Shown: positions 1-10,340 of the stretch, piece after piece | How positions within the stretch are numbered: the first letter of the stretch is position 1 | Layout of the letters: each line of letters opens with the position of its first letter | From: Nematostella vectensis | Lineage: Eukaryota; Cnidaria; Anthozoa; Actiniaria; Edwardsiidae | NCBI RefSeq assembly: GCF_932526225.1 | Contig: NC_064044.1 | Location: 9,352,801 to 9,412,800 of the forward strand | Length of the DNA stretch: 60,000 nucleotides | Reading direction: 5' to 3' | Made by a program: the position numbers and the translations under genes | Notes under the pieces: model-generated | What the model saw: the letters and a program-made list of their open reading frames with translations, nothing else | Database searches by the model: none | Told to the model about the DNA's origin: nothing

Positions 1-440
1 AGATCCAGAACGTGGGCAAGATCGCAATCAGAAATTGATGGATCAAAACGACGATCTATTGAGATCAGCATCACGGTGGATTCATGGTGGATCAAGATCA
101 CAAATTAGAGATTCACGGATCAACATCACAATTGCGAATCCAAGTCAAGGGGCCAGCTTGAAAACGAAGATAAAGACAATTCTTGGAAGCAATGCTGAAG
201 CTATTTGTACGGATGTCGCAGTCTCGTCCCAGATATACTTATCGAGATCCCTGTGGTCGGAGATGAACCATGAGGCAGCGTGGAGCTTGAGACGAGCTCA
301 CCAGCAGAGATGGGTTCCTGTGATGTCTCACTAAGCACAGGAAGTCCGAACTAAAATCTTGGCAAGAACGCCTGGGACTTGGCTGCGGGTGTCGTGGTTC
401 ACGGACATTGACGAGGCTTCTCCCGATTAGGGGTCACATA
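1..440. other. Unassigned sequence, no gene recognised
   Basis: A 99-codon open frame at 35-334 reads through recurrent GGATCAA/GATCACA-like words and has no recognisable domain. The short repeated words suggest degenerate repetitive DNA. I see no splice-supported exon here. Confidence 0.3.
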
Positions 441-463
441 TATTTTAAGCAAGCACATGGCTT

Positions 464-676
464 TTACAATTCGACGCGCGCTACCGTGGCCACCTAGTCA
501 ATGTTCAGAATGTTGGCCAATTACCATGCGAGAGGGGCAATTTTGATTGACAAAAAAATCATTACTATAAGGATTTCTTCGTGTCCTTATCAACCATATA
601 GCACGTTTCTCTGGCCAATGTTGCTCAATTTTTTCAAACTGTCCAGGTGGCCATGGTAGCGCGCGTCAAATTGTCA
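464..676. repeat. Hairpin MITE-like element
   Basis: Imperfect inverted repeat. The left arm (about 466-514, containing GACGCGCGCTACCGTGGCCA) is matched by the reverse complement of the right arm (about 611-674, containing GGCCATGGTAGCGCGCGTC). The arms also share a GTTGGCCA/TGGCCAAT block. The spacer is about 100 bp with no coding capacity. This is the organisation of a foldback-type non-autonomous DNA transposon; the superfamily is not identified. Confidence 0.55.
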
Positions 677-2123
677 AGTTCAATTGGAAATAAGTTACTC
701 TACTATGACAGTTTTGATTTGACATAATTGATTTAAATCGCTTTTTATTAAATTAATTTTAGTGTCAGGATCTGACGATTTGGCATAGAGATAAGATCTA
801 CTGAATTTTTAAATCTAATAAAAAATACTATAACATTTTCGTTATAGACTCCGACGGTCTAGTCTTAGAATGTAGCGAGAATAATTGTTTACCATACTAA
901 TGACATAATTTTGTCCAGATTTTGAAACCGTATATAACTTTTTTGAACACTACCATTTCGACATATATAGCTATTTCTTCATTATTGTGTAATCGAAAAG
1001 TATAATTAAGCCTTTAGGATGGAGTTGAAGTGTTTGGAGCGGATTGAGATAAGGTCGGACCATTAGATACTTTAGAGGGAGAACTTGTCCAAAATAAAAC
1101 ACATACACAATGCAGGCTCCAAACGCAAGAAAAAAATTGAGCAACTGAAATACCCACTAATGAATAGCGCATCAGTACCCGCATTGCTTTATGGGTATCC
1201 ATTTTATGAGCAAAGCCATATAAAAGGTAGCCGGGGGGTCAGGCAAAACAACCTGGATTACCGGTGTCGAAATCAGGGGTCGTTACTCGATACCAAGCTC
1301 ACTTTACATCGTCCTTTTTGTGCGCCTGATTTTTTTACTGATTACTGAGGAAAATACCCACGCTCCTATTAGAGAAAATCAAATGAGGCGACTTGGTGCA
1401 AGTCTAGATCGACGTCCGTACACTGAGTTTCTTTGCTCGCGAGGCAGTGAGCGAAGTGCTCCCGTGAAATATTCTTTACCGTTTGCTCCGGGCTTGAGGG
1501 ATTGGGCAACATCCTCTCCCCAGGGACTCGCGATCTTTGAAGCCGTCCGCCGCTGGCTCAAAGTGTCACGGGCTCTGGGAACACGGGCTTTTGGGAGACA
1601 ATCAAGATGCAAACAGTTATAATAAAAAATTAGAACGGAAATGGCACAAAACATCTATCTTATTATTGTGTGTCCTAGTCATAAGACAGTAAGCATCTCC
1701 CCCGCTTTAGGCGAAAAGACTAAAGCTGTACTGTCCTTATCCACGAAAATATTAAATTGGGTTTTAGAAGGTGATTTAAAGATGCAGTTACAATCTTTGT
1801 TTTCTGCCTTGGCCATTCATCAAACTAAATCGTGTTTTGCACTGAGTGAACAAACAGCGGTCATTATAACTACTACCTCTAGCGGTGAAGATGACAAGAC
1901 GAACCTTTTATTCAAAGTATCTATAATTACTTTAAACCCGACCGTAGATGATTCGATGAATTATGCCAGCTAGATGTTTACAATTGTACTGTCAATCATA
2001 CAGATTGGCCGACCCGGCAGGGAGACTAAAGATAAAGATACAAAGCATTGAGCAATGTAGCGCTTGCATTTGTTAAATGAAGTTCGTATTTACAGATACA
2101 CAAAAGCAGATGGTTATGTGAAG
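677..2123. other. Intergenic sequence upstream of gene A
   Basis: About 1.4 kb without a supported gene. Open frames at 1085-1348, 1320-1622, 1641-1973 and, on the other strand, 1379-1654 have no recognisable motif and no matching splice sites. The stretch 1430-1600 is GC-richer and resembles the edge of a dispersed repeat. The promoter and any 5' UTR exon of gene A should lie here, but no convincing TATA box or initiator was found. Confidence 0.35.
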
Positions 2124-2468
2124 ATGGCAAAATCTCGCTTCAGATTTTTGGTTTTGCTTGCCAATATGCAATTTCTACTTGGGGACTTCATAACTAAACG
2201 CTTTTACTCTATACAAGAAAACAAGAAGCAAGAAATCCAATCGGATTATCTTCTGGAGGAAACCTTCGTCACAGGTCTCTTTACTTGTGCACATTTGTGT
2301 ACACGAAATACAGAATGCCGCTCTATCAATTTTGAAAAAGAAAGTTTGGGAGAAAAGAAAGATGGGAAGTTATGTCAGTTACTCAAGGACGGGATTCTTA
2401 CGAAACTCATCCAAGACATAAACTTCGACTATTTCAGCGTTGAGGTAAATTTTGAATTAGTATATACC
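2124..2468 (+). CDS. Gene A exon 1: signal peptide and PAN-like module
   Basis: 115 codons, ending at a consensus donor (ACC|GTAAGT) in phase 0. Without splicing the frame would stop ten bases further on (TAG at 2478), so the donor decides the exon end. Visible cysteines are in FTCAHLCTRNTECRS and KLCQLL, the spacing of a reduced PAN/apple fold. Confidence 0.75.
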
Positions 2469-5400
2469 GTAAGTGAATAGTACTTCGTACTATTTAACAA
2501 ATTTCTTTGAGGTCAATGTACAAACGTTTTGCGCTGTAAACTTCTATATTTTAAGGTAAAAAAATAAATAAAATTCTTATCTGCGCTGTAGATTTGGAAG
2601 TCTGTGATCATTTTTTTGGCAGTTTTGGAAGTCTGGTAATATTTTTTGGCAGGTGTGAACATTGTTTTTATTGTCTGAGAAATTGCCAAAGCTCTAAAAC
2701 AACTCAGGCAGGGCAGTGCCAAAAAATGTATTTGAGACCGCAATGTTGTTGGTTTAAGGTGTCTCTGTACTGAATTAACCAGTATATAATTAAAAGTACA
2801 TTTGTGAGATTTTATATGTGCTTGCCATGGTCCCAACCTCAGCAGTTGTGGCACTCTCACAAATTGTGAGATACAGATTGTAGGTTTTGGGACTTTCACT
2901 GTACATTAAATATATGATAAAGCTATGTCTTTAATGTTAAATGAAAACTTTCCTTTTTAATCGTTGGTGTTTACCTTTGCGTGAGTGCGAAAAATAGGCT
3001 TTATCTATTACAATACAGGAGGAAAGCAAAACACATATCGACATGTGCAAAAGATAAGAAGACAAGGTAGCATCTCAGCTGGATGGCATAAAATGAAATA
3101 AAATAAATAATTTTCAAGTTGTAATCATCGAAACAGTAATGAAAGGAGAAAACATAATCACGTCACCAAAGCAAAATTTGCAATCCTAGCTTTTATCGCT
3201 TTGAGGATTAGAACAGGGCCACAGTTGAAAGCGAACGGGGAGTGTTAATGTCATTTTATTGGAGGCGGAGCATACAATCTTTTGGGTAATGTTGCAATCT
3301 TTTTATTTTTACGGAAAGTCGTTGCGAAACACAGTCTTACATAAGTCCACATGCTTAGATGTTTCAGGGTTAAGCTCTTTCAGACTCCGTTACCTTGATG
3401 AACAATCAGTAAGTGAAGTGAGTATCTCAAGAACCGGGCAGACCAAATGTGTGGATATAAACAAACATTTCTTATTCCTTCAAATTTCTCTCTCGTCATC
3501 ACTCTCTCGTGACTCTTCTGTTAGAAAAAAATGTTTGTAGCTCTGACGAGCATGGTAACAACATCGGTACATAAAATAAACATATGAAACTAAAAAAAAA
3601 TCACCTTTAGTAAACGAGCCTCTATTTTTTTTTCACGCGAAAGTTGTTTACTCAGACTTCACATAAACGCGACAATAAGTTTGATCCTAGATTATTTCAT
3701 TTACCGCTGCGACTCACATACAATGTTTTCTTTTATTTTCATTCATTTTTCTGCTACAGGCTTAGACTCCAAGCAGTCGCCTCTTTGTCACGCATTATTA
3801 TTTTCAACTACAGGGGGCTATCTAGCAGGCCAAAATCAAAACTTTCTGTGCATTGACAGCTGTGTTGACGCTTGGGATAACAATGACAATCCTTTCGATT
3901 AAAGAAATGTGTCTGCAACTTTTATGAGCACACTGTTTTTTGGTTATAGCGAAAAATATTCAAGATCCATCGAATTCTTACCAAATACTCAGATCTCAGC
4001 CTAGTTTATGAAAGTTTTTTTAAACATCAACAACTTAAATCTGCAATTTAAGTAATCAGGTATTTTTCATTAATCAATCAGGTATTTTTCACTTTTTAAT
4101 TTAAATTTTCGGTACTTGCTCAGTAACATGTTTAAAGCTCCTGTTTCTGATAATAAATATAGCCTCCTAGGATACTGTACATATTTGTATTAGATACCGG
4201 GGACGACATTTCAAAATCAGGGAAGGAAAGAGGCCCTTGTAGTACACAAGTGAGGTCGCTCATCTGAAAGGGCACGAATTCAAATATCGAGCTTGATTCT
4301 TGTATTTCAAATATGTCCCACTTTTGTTACTTATTTAGCGTTATTCACGGTCAACGCTGTGCAGAGAGTTTTGTTTGAGAGAAGGCGCCCGATTCCGTAA
4401 ATTTTGGCCTCGCATGCTTATTCTCTCTTTAAATTATAATTATTTGTTTTGTATTACTTTGAGGGGATAAAATTGTCTATGAATAGATGATATAATTTGA
4501 AATGTTAAAATTTTGTGCGTGCTGATTCGCTTTATTAGAATACAAGGAAGGTCATTAACTTATTTATTTTGCTCGACAATCACTTGAACTCTGTAGATAA
4601 AACTCGGTAAAAGAATCTTAGACTTTTATCCTCGTTTCGTTATGCTCATCCTGTCTCCGCTTTTTCCCCTCTACAGTCTCCATGCAACGACATTGAGTGC
4701 CAAAACAATGGCACTTGCTTTGCGACGGACACGGATTATGGCTGCACCTGCCTACCAGAGTTCACAGGGAGTCGTTGTGAAACACGTAAGTTGTTATATA
4801 CGACTAACACTTTCAATCTTTTGTACAAAATATAATGATTGACAAGCCCGTAGGGTGGTTTTGGGATGATGGAGTGCTGTGGAGGAAAGGAAGGTGATGC
4901 CCTCCATTAAACGTCCAAAAGATAACCTGTAAAAAAAAAATGCGTTTCCACGTGAAGGATATTTTCAAGTTCAACTCATCTTGGCAGGGCAGTCAAGAAC
5001 CTTTCTGATCTCTTTTTTTTAATTCTAATATATATACATACATACATATATATATATATATACACTGTTAGTTTCAGGGAGTTATTTTTACTCCACTCAG
5101 AGAGAAAAAACTACTCTTTGCGATGGAGTACTTTTAAAGGAGTAATTTGAACTCCTTTATTGGAGTAAAAAACTACTCCACTGAGGAGTAACTTTTTTGT
5201 TTACTCCCTTAACGGAGTAAGTTTTACTCTGCTGAGAATTAGTATCGAATGTTTATTAGAAAAAGAGTAATTTTCACTCTTGTTGGTCAAATAATGGAGT
5301 AAAAAGTACTCTTTTCTGGGAGTAATTTTAGCAGAGTGAAAGCTACTCCAACTATCTGAAGTAAAAAGAGTTATTTTTACTCCAGATGGTCAAGAAATGG

Positions 5401-7746
5401 AGTAAAAAAGTACTCCTTTTAGGGGGTAGGTTTTGAAGAGTAAAAACTACTCCAGCCATCTCGTGTTGAAAGAGTAGTTTTTACTCCAGCTGTATCTTTT
5501 TAGAGCAGTAACAAACCACTCCAAATATATAAAATAAAGGGAGTTGTTTTTTTACTCTGAATTAGCTGAATTTAAGAAGGAAAACGATAGTCTTTATTAT
5601 ATAAGACAAAAGATAAAAATAATAATTTATCGTATTTATTGGTATTGAGACAAAAACTCTACCCTGTGCCTAGGAGTTTCCTAAGATTTCCTAAGTTCGA
5701 TCAAAACAACAAATTATGATTAAACTTCCTAAAAATTCCTAGGATTTCCTAGTATAAGCAGTAGACCAGAAAATTGAAATAATTTGGATAAGAAAATCTT
5801 AGGAAGAAGATTTGAAGTTCTACAATTTAGGAACTCTTAGGAAATTCTCAGGAAATCCTAAAAGAACATTTTCAATACAAGAACAGGCCTCGCCGTACTT
5901 GCATATATTGTCAGCTATACTACAACAATAAGAAATGTAATCAAAGACAGGCTTGGACTCGAACATAAGTTTTATGTGGTGTACTTTCAAAATTCGCTCA
6001 GAATAATTAGTACTGCATTTAAAAGAGAGATAGGTAGGGTGATAATTGTATAAAATTCTTAGATCCGATTTGAACATTATAAAATAATGTATATTGTTTC
6101 TAATAGAAATGCTACTTGAGATTATAAAAAAAGAAGTCCCGCTTTGCAGATAGAAGACGGCTCACCAGGGCCCCGGTACCAAAATGTACCGGGTTCCCTT
6201 GCTTTAGTGGCCGAGAGGGGCTTGGGCTCAAGGCGCAAAATCATAACGGTCGAACGGAAGCCATTATCATAACCTCCAAACAGATAGCCCGTTTATTCCC
6301 GTCTTTTCTACGCGTAATCCACCTTTTTTGAGGATTTGATGGCAGAACATGGATTGAAGTTAAAGGTTAGTGTGTAATGGGCTTTATAATGTGATAGGTT
6401 CAATACTAAATGTGATTTTTGCTACCAACTTCAGGATCAAATCATCGTTCGTGAGCGGATTTCTCGAACTAGACTGATATGTTTTCTGATTCTTTGTTAT
6501 CTTCCAAAGCAATACTACCTTCTTATGTGTTTCTCTTATTATCTTCGCAGGACATTATGATAGAGTTAGTAAAATGTGCTCGAGTTGAAAGCCAGAAAAG
6601 AAAGAAGTTCGAGGTATAAGGAATGTATCAATGCGTAAATCGCAAGAAACGAATAAAAACTTAAGTTATTCACTAATCACTGTACTTACATCTAAAGCGC
6701 CTATGCTTTATAAACTGTTACTTGAAGCACAAAATTGAATAACTTAGCTTAGTAAAAACCTAGTAATCAGTCTTGCACCTAAAATTTGTCCAGATATTTA
6801 TTTTGAATATCTAATGTTACTGTAGTTGGTTTTTGTCCGTATATTCTGATCATAGTAAACCCTGCATATGAAGAACTTAGTTATCTTTTCAAGCTAGCGT
6901 ACCAGGTTCAAATTTAAATGGTGCATATAGAGGCATTTGGCTTCTAGCTTCTTATCTGAATATACAAAGATGGAGGAGGAGGCAGTTCTTTTGGAAAACC
7001 GTAATGACGCCAAAAAGGGTATTGTTCAAAAGCTGTTAAAGTTGTTATAGAAAAATAATATTATGTTATGTTTGTTTCAGCTTTGTTATGTTGGGACACT
7101 TGTTAGTAATTTTGTCCTGGATACCTTATGTTAAATGACTATTATTTTTCAAACATTTTTTCAACTTATTTTTTTGTTATTTTTTAAACTGAATTGTTTA
7201 ATTAAATGATTTGTCAAATTCATAATAACGTCTTTTCCTTGGTGTTTCTAAATTACTCTACTTTCTCCAGTATTAACCCCTGAAGTAGGTGGAGTTTAAA
7301 CGGCCATTTTGTAAAAACAGGGGGGAGGGGGTTGAAATCATCCCTTTAGTTACCCAATTAGTAGGGGGAAATAACAAAATAGGGAGTAAAAATTGACTCC
7401 CATTTTGAGGGTGAATTGTACTCTTTTAATGGAGTAACTACAAGCAACCTAGTAAATTACTACACTTAGCTACCCTCTAAAGTGGGTAAAATCTACTCCC
7501 CTGAGAGAGTAGGAAAAAAAGGAGTAAAAAATAACTCCATTGTGAGGGTAAATTATACTCCTTTAATGGAGTAATAGCAAGCAACCTAGTAAATCACTCC
7601 CTTTAGTTATTCCCCTACAGGGGTAAAATCTACTCCCTTGAGAGAGTAGAAAAAAGGGAGTAAAAAATTACTCCAAAAAGGGAGTCATTTTGTACCTCGG
7701 TTTTTTACTCCCCTTTTGGAGTTAAAACTACTCGCTGAAACTAACA

Positions 7747-7814
<68 letters not shown>

Positions 7815-8480
7815 GGCAGGGTTGGGGTCCGAGCCCTCCAGCCTACAGGCGTGACAGCGATGATATGACTCTCTGTTTGATATCACATCTGTCTTTCACA
7901 GTTAACCCTTTATTTGAGTAGAGGTGTAGATATAAACTCTAGCTTCGCATAACAGTCTGCTTTTGAAGAGGGCCATTTTCGTAGTGTCTATGAGCTGAAG
8001 AACTGAAACCGCTACAACGCTTGTAGCTTACTAGCGCACCTAATAAAACATTGTCATGTTCGTCTATAATGGCACTGCGGACAATTTTACATAAGGCAAC
8101 TTTCTCTTTCAGCGGTTGAATGCTTAACGTACCGGAACCTTTCAGAAGCAAACCGACATACACAGGCTTCCCAAGTTGGAAAATACTGTGACAGCAGCGC
8201 AATAATAACCAGAAACCAATGGTATCGCTTCGTTGGCGCTGCCGGTATCCACATGCTTGATTACTGCCCAAAAACAAAATGCAATACCGACTTCCAGATC
8301 TTCTTGACTGACAGCCAGCCGAAGCGTGGAGATATCAGAGTAACACGGAGATATAGTATACAGGGTAACAATAGATGCGATCTATGGCCAGGAAGCGTTA
8401 AGGCGACGCACTGTAATGAATTCATAGTGTACCAGTTGCATCCAGTGAACTGTTATATCCGCTACTGTGGCGCAGGTTAA
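2124..8480 (+). CDS. Gene A: secreted PAN-EGF-D8C protein (uromodulin/OIT3-like)
   Basis: Three coding exons (2124-2468, 4677-4785, 8113-8480) join in frame to 273 residues. I chose the ATG at 2124 over the in-frame ATG at 2064 because it places a basic-then-hydrophobic signal peptide (MAKSRFRFLVLLANM) at the N-terminus. A PAN/apple-like cysteine module follows (CAHLC, then CRSINF and CQLL), then one EGF-like domain (six Cys, ending FTGSRCET), then a C-terminal D8C domain (WYRF...GAAGIHM...YC...C, ending CYIRYCGAG). D8C is known from uromodulin, GP2 and OIT3. There is no ZP domain, GPI signal or membrane helix, so a secreted or matrix role is inferred; the ligand is unknown. Intron phases are 0 and 1. 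Gene B downstream repeats the last two exons, showing tandem duplication. Alternative: the first exon could extend to 2064, or a further 5' exon could exist. Confidence 0.8.
2469..4676 (+). other. Gene A intron 1
   Basis: 2.2 kb intron between GTAAGT at 2469 and CTCTACAG at 4669-4676. It is AT-rich and I recognise no transposon or conserved block in it. The short open frames at 3259-3540 and 3644-3902 carry no domain and are not supported. Confidence 0.6.
4677..4785 (+). CDS. Gene A exon 2: EGF-like domain
   Basis: A 109-bp exon, phase 0 to phase 1, bounded by CTCTACAG and GTAAGT. It encodes one EGF-like domain with six cysteines (SPCNDIECQNNGTC, then YGCTCLPEFTGSRCE). Gene B exon 7 has exactly the same length and phases. 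Confidence 0.85.
5063..7749. mobile_element. Foldback-type element with GGAGTAAAA-repeat arms, inserted in a (TA)n tract
   Basis: The ends are a perfect 15-bp inverted repeat (CACTGTTAGTTTCAG at 5063; its complement ends at 7749). Both ends abut (TA)n. Each arm of about 500 bp is built from many copies of short palindromic words such as GGAGTAAAA and TTTTACTCC. The right arm additionally holds a diverged tandem duplication containing CTAGTAAATYACT. A second set of inverted words (TTCCTAAGA and TCTTAGGAA) occupies 5670-5870. No transposase was recognised in the interior, so the element looks non-autonomous. It lies inside gene A intron 2. Confidence 0.75.
7750..7811. repeat. (TA)n microsatellite
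   Basis: About 60 bp of uninterrupted TA dinucleotides directly abutting the right end of the 5063-7749 element. A shorter TA run (about 5043-5062) abuts the left end, consistent with insertion into a TA tract. Confidence 0.9.
8113..8480 (+). CDS. Gene A exon 3: D8C domain and stop
   Basis: The exon starts after CTTTCAG in phase 1 and ends with TAA at 8478-8480. It encodes an ECLTYRNLSEA lead, then the D8C signature: WYRFVGAAG, YCPKTKC, GDIRV, CDLWPG, THCNEFIVYQL, NCYIRYCGAG. The ATG-initiated frame at 8253 captures only its second half. Confidence 0.85.
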
Positions 8481-8675
8481 GCGGCACTACAGTCTTTCTA
8501 AGCGGATAGCCTATAGGATATTTGGTAGATCATAGATCATTTTCTAGTAACGCAGAGAGATTTCATTGGACTTCGTAGGATAATAATGCATTCCAGTAGC
8601 TCTTTAAAAATATAAACGATATAAGATGGATATAAGGTATCGTAACGTAGTAGGGTCTACTATCAATAGTTTTAG

Positions 8676-8948
8676 GAAGCGTTTAATAATCATAAAAGTA
8701 GGTTAAATAAACACCCTAGTTTACCGGTTAGTGAAAGAGTTAAGGATGACCTTATCTATCAACATTTTCATTGCGACAATCATTTAGGTCTTAATAATGT
8801 TATGGTACAACTTATAGATAAGTGTAACTCTGAGGCTCAGCTTAGGGAAAGGGAAGGCCAGTGGGCTTATCGGCTTAAGTCTATCTACCCGCGGGGTCAT
8901 AATAGTGATGACTTTTTTTGTAGTAGGAACCCACGTAGAGATGTGTAA
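8676..8948 (+). pseudogene. Decayed GIY-YIG tail of a Penelope-like retroelement
   Basis: One frame is open from just after a TAG at 8673 to TAA at 8946-8948. It reads a segment with NNHKSRLN, then YQHFHCDNH, then LREREGQWAYRLKSIYPRGHN. The LRxRE...W..xL...P.GxN pattern is the C-terminal half of the GIY-YIG endonuclease found at the end of Penelope-like retroelements and related families. The N-terminal portion is out of frame or lost, and no reverse transcriptase is visible upstream. It lies just downstream of gene A and is on the same strand. The family assignment is from motif recall, not a search. Confidence 0.6.
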
Positions 8949-9075
8949 ATTCTTTTTATCCATAGCGCGCGCTATTCTAGAAAATGCGCGTTTTTGTCAG
9001 TTGTAATGTTTTTGCGTCTCGCGCCACTATTCCGATGTAAATAAGCTTGTAACGATTCACTTTCTTCAGTCTGCC

Positions 9076-9101
9076 CTGAAGAAGTCTTATTAAAGACGAA
9101 A
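9076..9101 (+). ncRNA. Degenerate hammerhead-ribozyme-like core
   Basis: Downstream of the GIY-YIG remnant lie CTGAAGA (9076-9082), a five-base-pair stem (GTCTT 9084-9088, AAGAC 9093-9097) with loop ATTA, and then GAAA (9098-9101). This order matches the CUGANGA, stem II, GAAA core of hammerhead ribozymes, which are known in Penelope-like elements. One extra A sits between the core and stem II, and stems I and III were not convincingly found, so activity is doubtful. Confidence 0.3.
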
Positions 9102-9138
9102 ATTTGGCAGAGTCGATTTCCAGTTTTTGGTGTATTAT

Positions 9139-9543
9139 TTTGTGAAATAGGTGTATACTAGAAGGTATGTATCAGATGTTAGTGCTTTTCCAATATTCAT
9201 ATGGCTTACTGTGGTCTAACAATTTGTTCTCTCTCAAAAATAAATATTAAAAATTAAACTAGAAGAGCGAAAATCTTAAAATCGATGACTTAAATATGTC
9301 TATGTCCTATGTCTTATATCCTTAAGCCATTTACCATTTGCCATTTGCAGTGAGAACCTTTTGTGAAATAGGTGTATACTAGGAGGTATGTATCAGATGT
9401 AAGTGCTTTTCCAATATTCATATGGCTTACTGTGGTCTAACAATTTGTTCTCTCTCAAAAAGAAATATTAAAAATTAAACTGAAGAGCGAAAATCTGAAA
9501 ATCGATGACTTAAATATGTCTATGTCCTATGTCTTATATCTTA
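9139..9543. repeat. Two-copy tandem duplication, period about 221 bp
   Basis: The segment beginning TGTGAAATAGGTGTATACTA at 9141 recurs at 9362 with few differences and runs to TATGTCTTATATC in both copies (ending near 9319 and 9540). The copies are nearly identical, so the duplication is recent. A related short word, GAAATAGGTGTATAC, occurs again near 19336 in a gene B intron. Confidence 0.85.
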
Positions 9544-10340
9544 AGGCCTGGCTAAACATTCAAACATGTTTGTGAAATGTTTTTAAGTTTAGCCACCCAC
9601 AAAACATGTCATTCAATTGGCTTTCACAACACGTACAGATGTTTGAACGGGATCAAACAGTTTCGTTGAATGCGCATGTCTTTTCGTCTAGCCACTCATC
9701 ACACAAAACATTGCGCGTGCTTCGTTCTTTTATCCAATAACAGCTCGAAATTCCCATGGTGCCCCTTCGATTTCTCGCGTAATCATAAGAGACGGAATAA
9801 GTATTATGAAAATGAAAATGTTTTTTTGTTTAGCCACCTCCCCAAAAACATGCTCGCACGAGAGTTCGATTTCAATGTTTGTGTCCTCATGTCTGTGTCC
9901 TTACTTTGAAGTTTTTTTTTAGTTTAGGGGCGATCTTCCTAAGTGAGTGTTTCAATTTTGTTTACCCTTCGACTGCCGTGACTTATATAATGTTTACATG
10001 GCTACTACTCTACGATATGACAATACACTACATGCTTTCTGCGCTAGTGTGCTTTCAAATGTAGCGCCTTGCCAGTAATTCGATCCTTGCAGGTCCCTGG
10101 CAATCTGCGACGTTTCTAGACCTGTCGCCACCACCTAGACTTTAGAGCAAACTAGAATTGGTTAATTTATTTAAGTATTTAAATTTAAGTTAAGCATTTC
10201 GATCATTTTCGCACTCGCTTTCTTAATACCTAACCTTGTTATCTCAGAGTTACACTAGACCGAAATGATACCTCGCGTATCATGTTCTCGAAGACAGATC
10301 CAACTTTCTGCTGTTAGTTTATGCGTACCGAACGGGAATA
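9544..10340. other. Intergenic, MITE-like GTTTAGCCAC words
   Basis: No gene recognised. GCTAAAC/GTTTAGCCAC words recur (about 9550, 9590 and 9830), suggesting overlapping remnants of a small transposon family. The open frames at 9670-9909 and 9879-10064 have no domain support. Confidence 0.35.

Noticed and set aside
1379-1654. Opposed open frames of about 90-100 codons
   Set aside because: Overlapping frames on both strands in a GC-rich repeat-like patch; no recognisable motif or exon boundaries.
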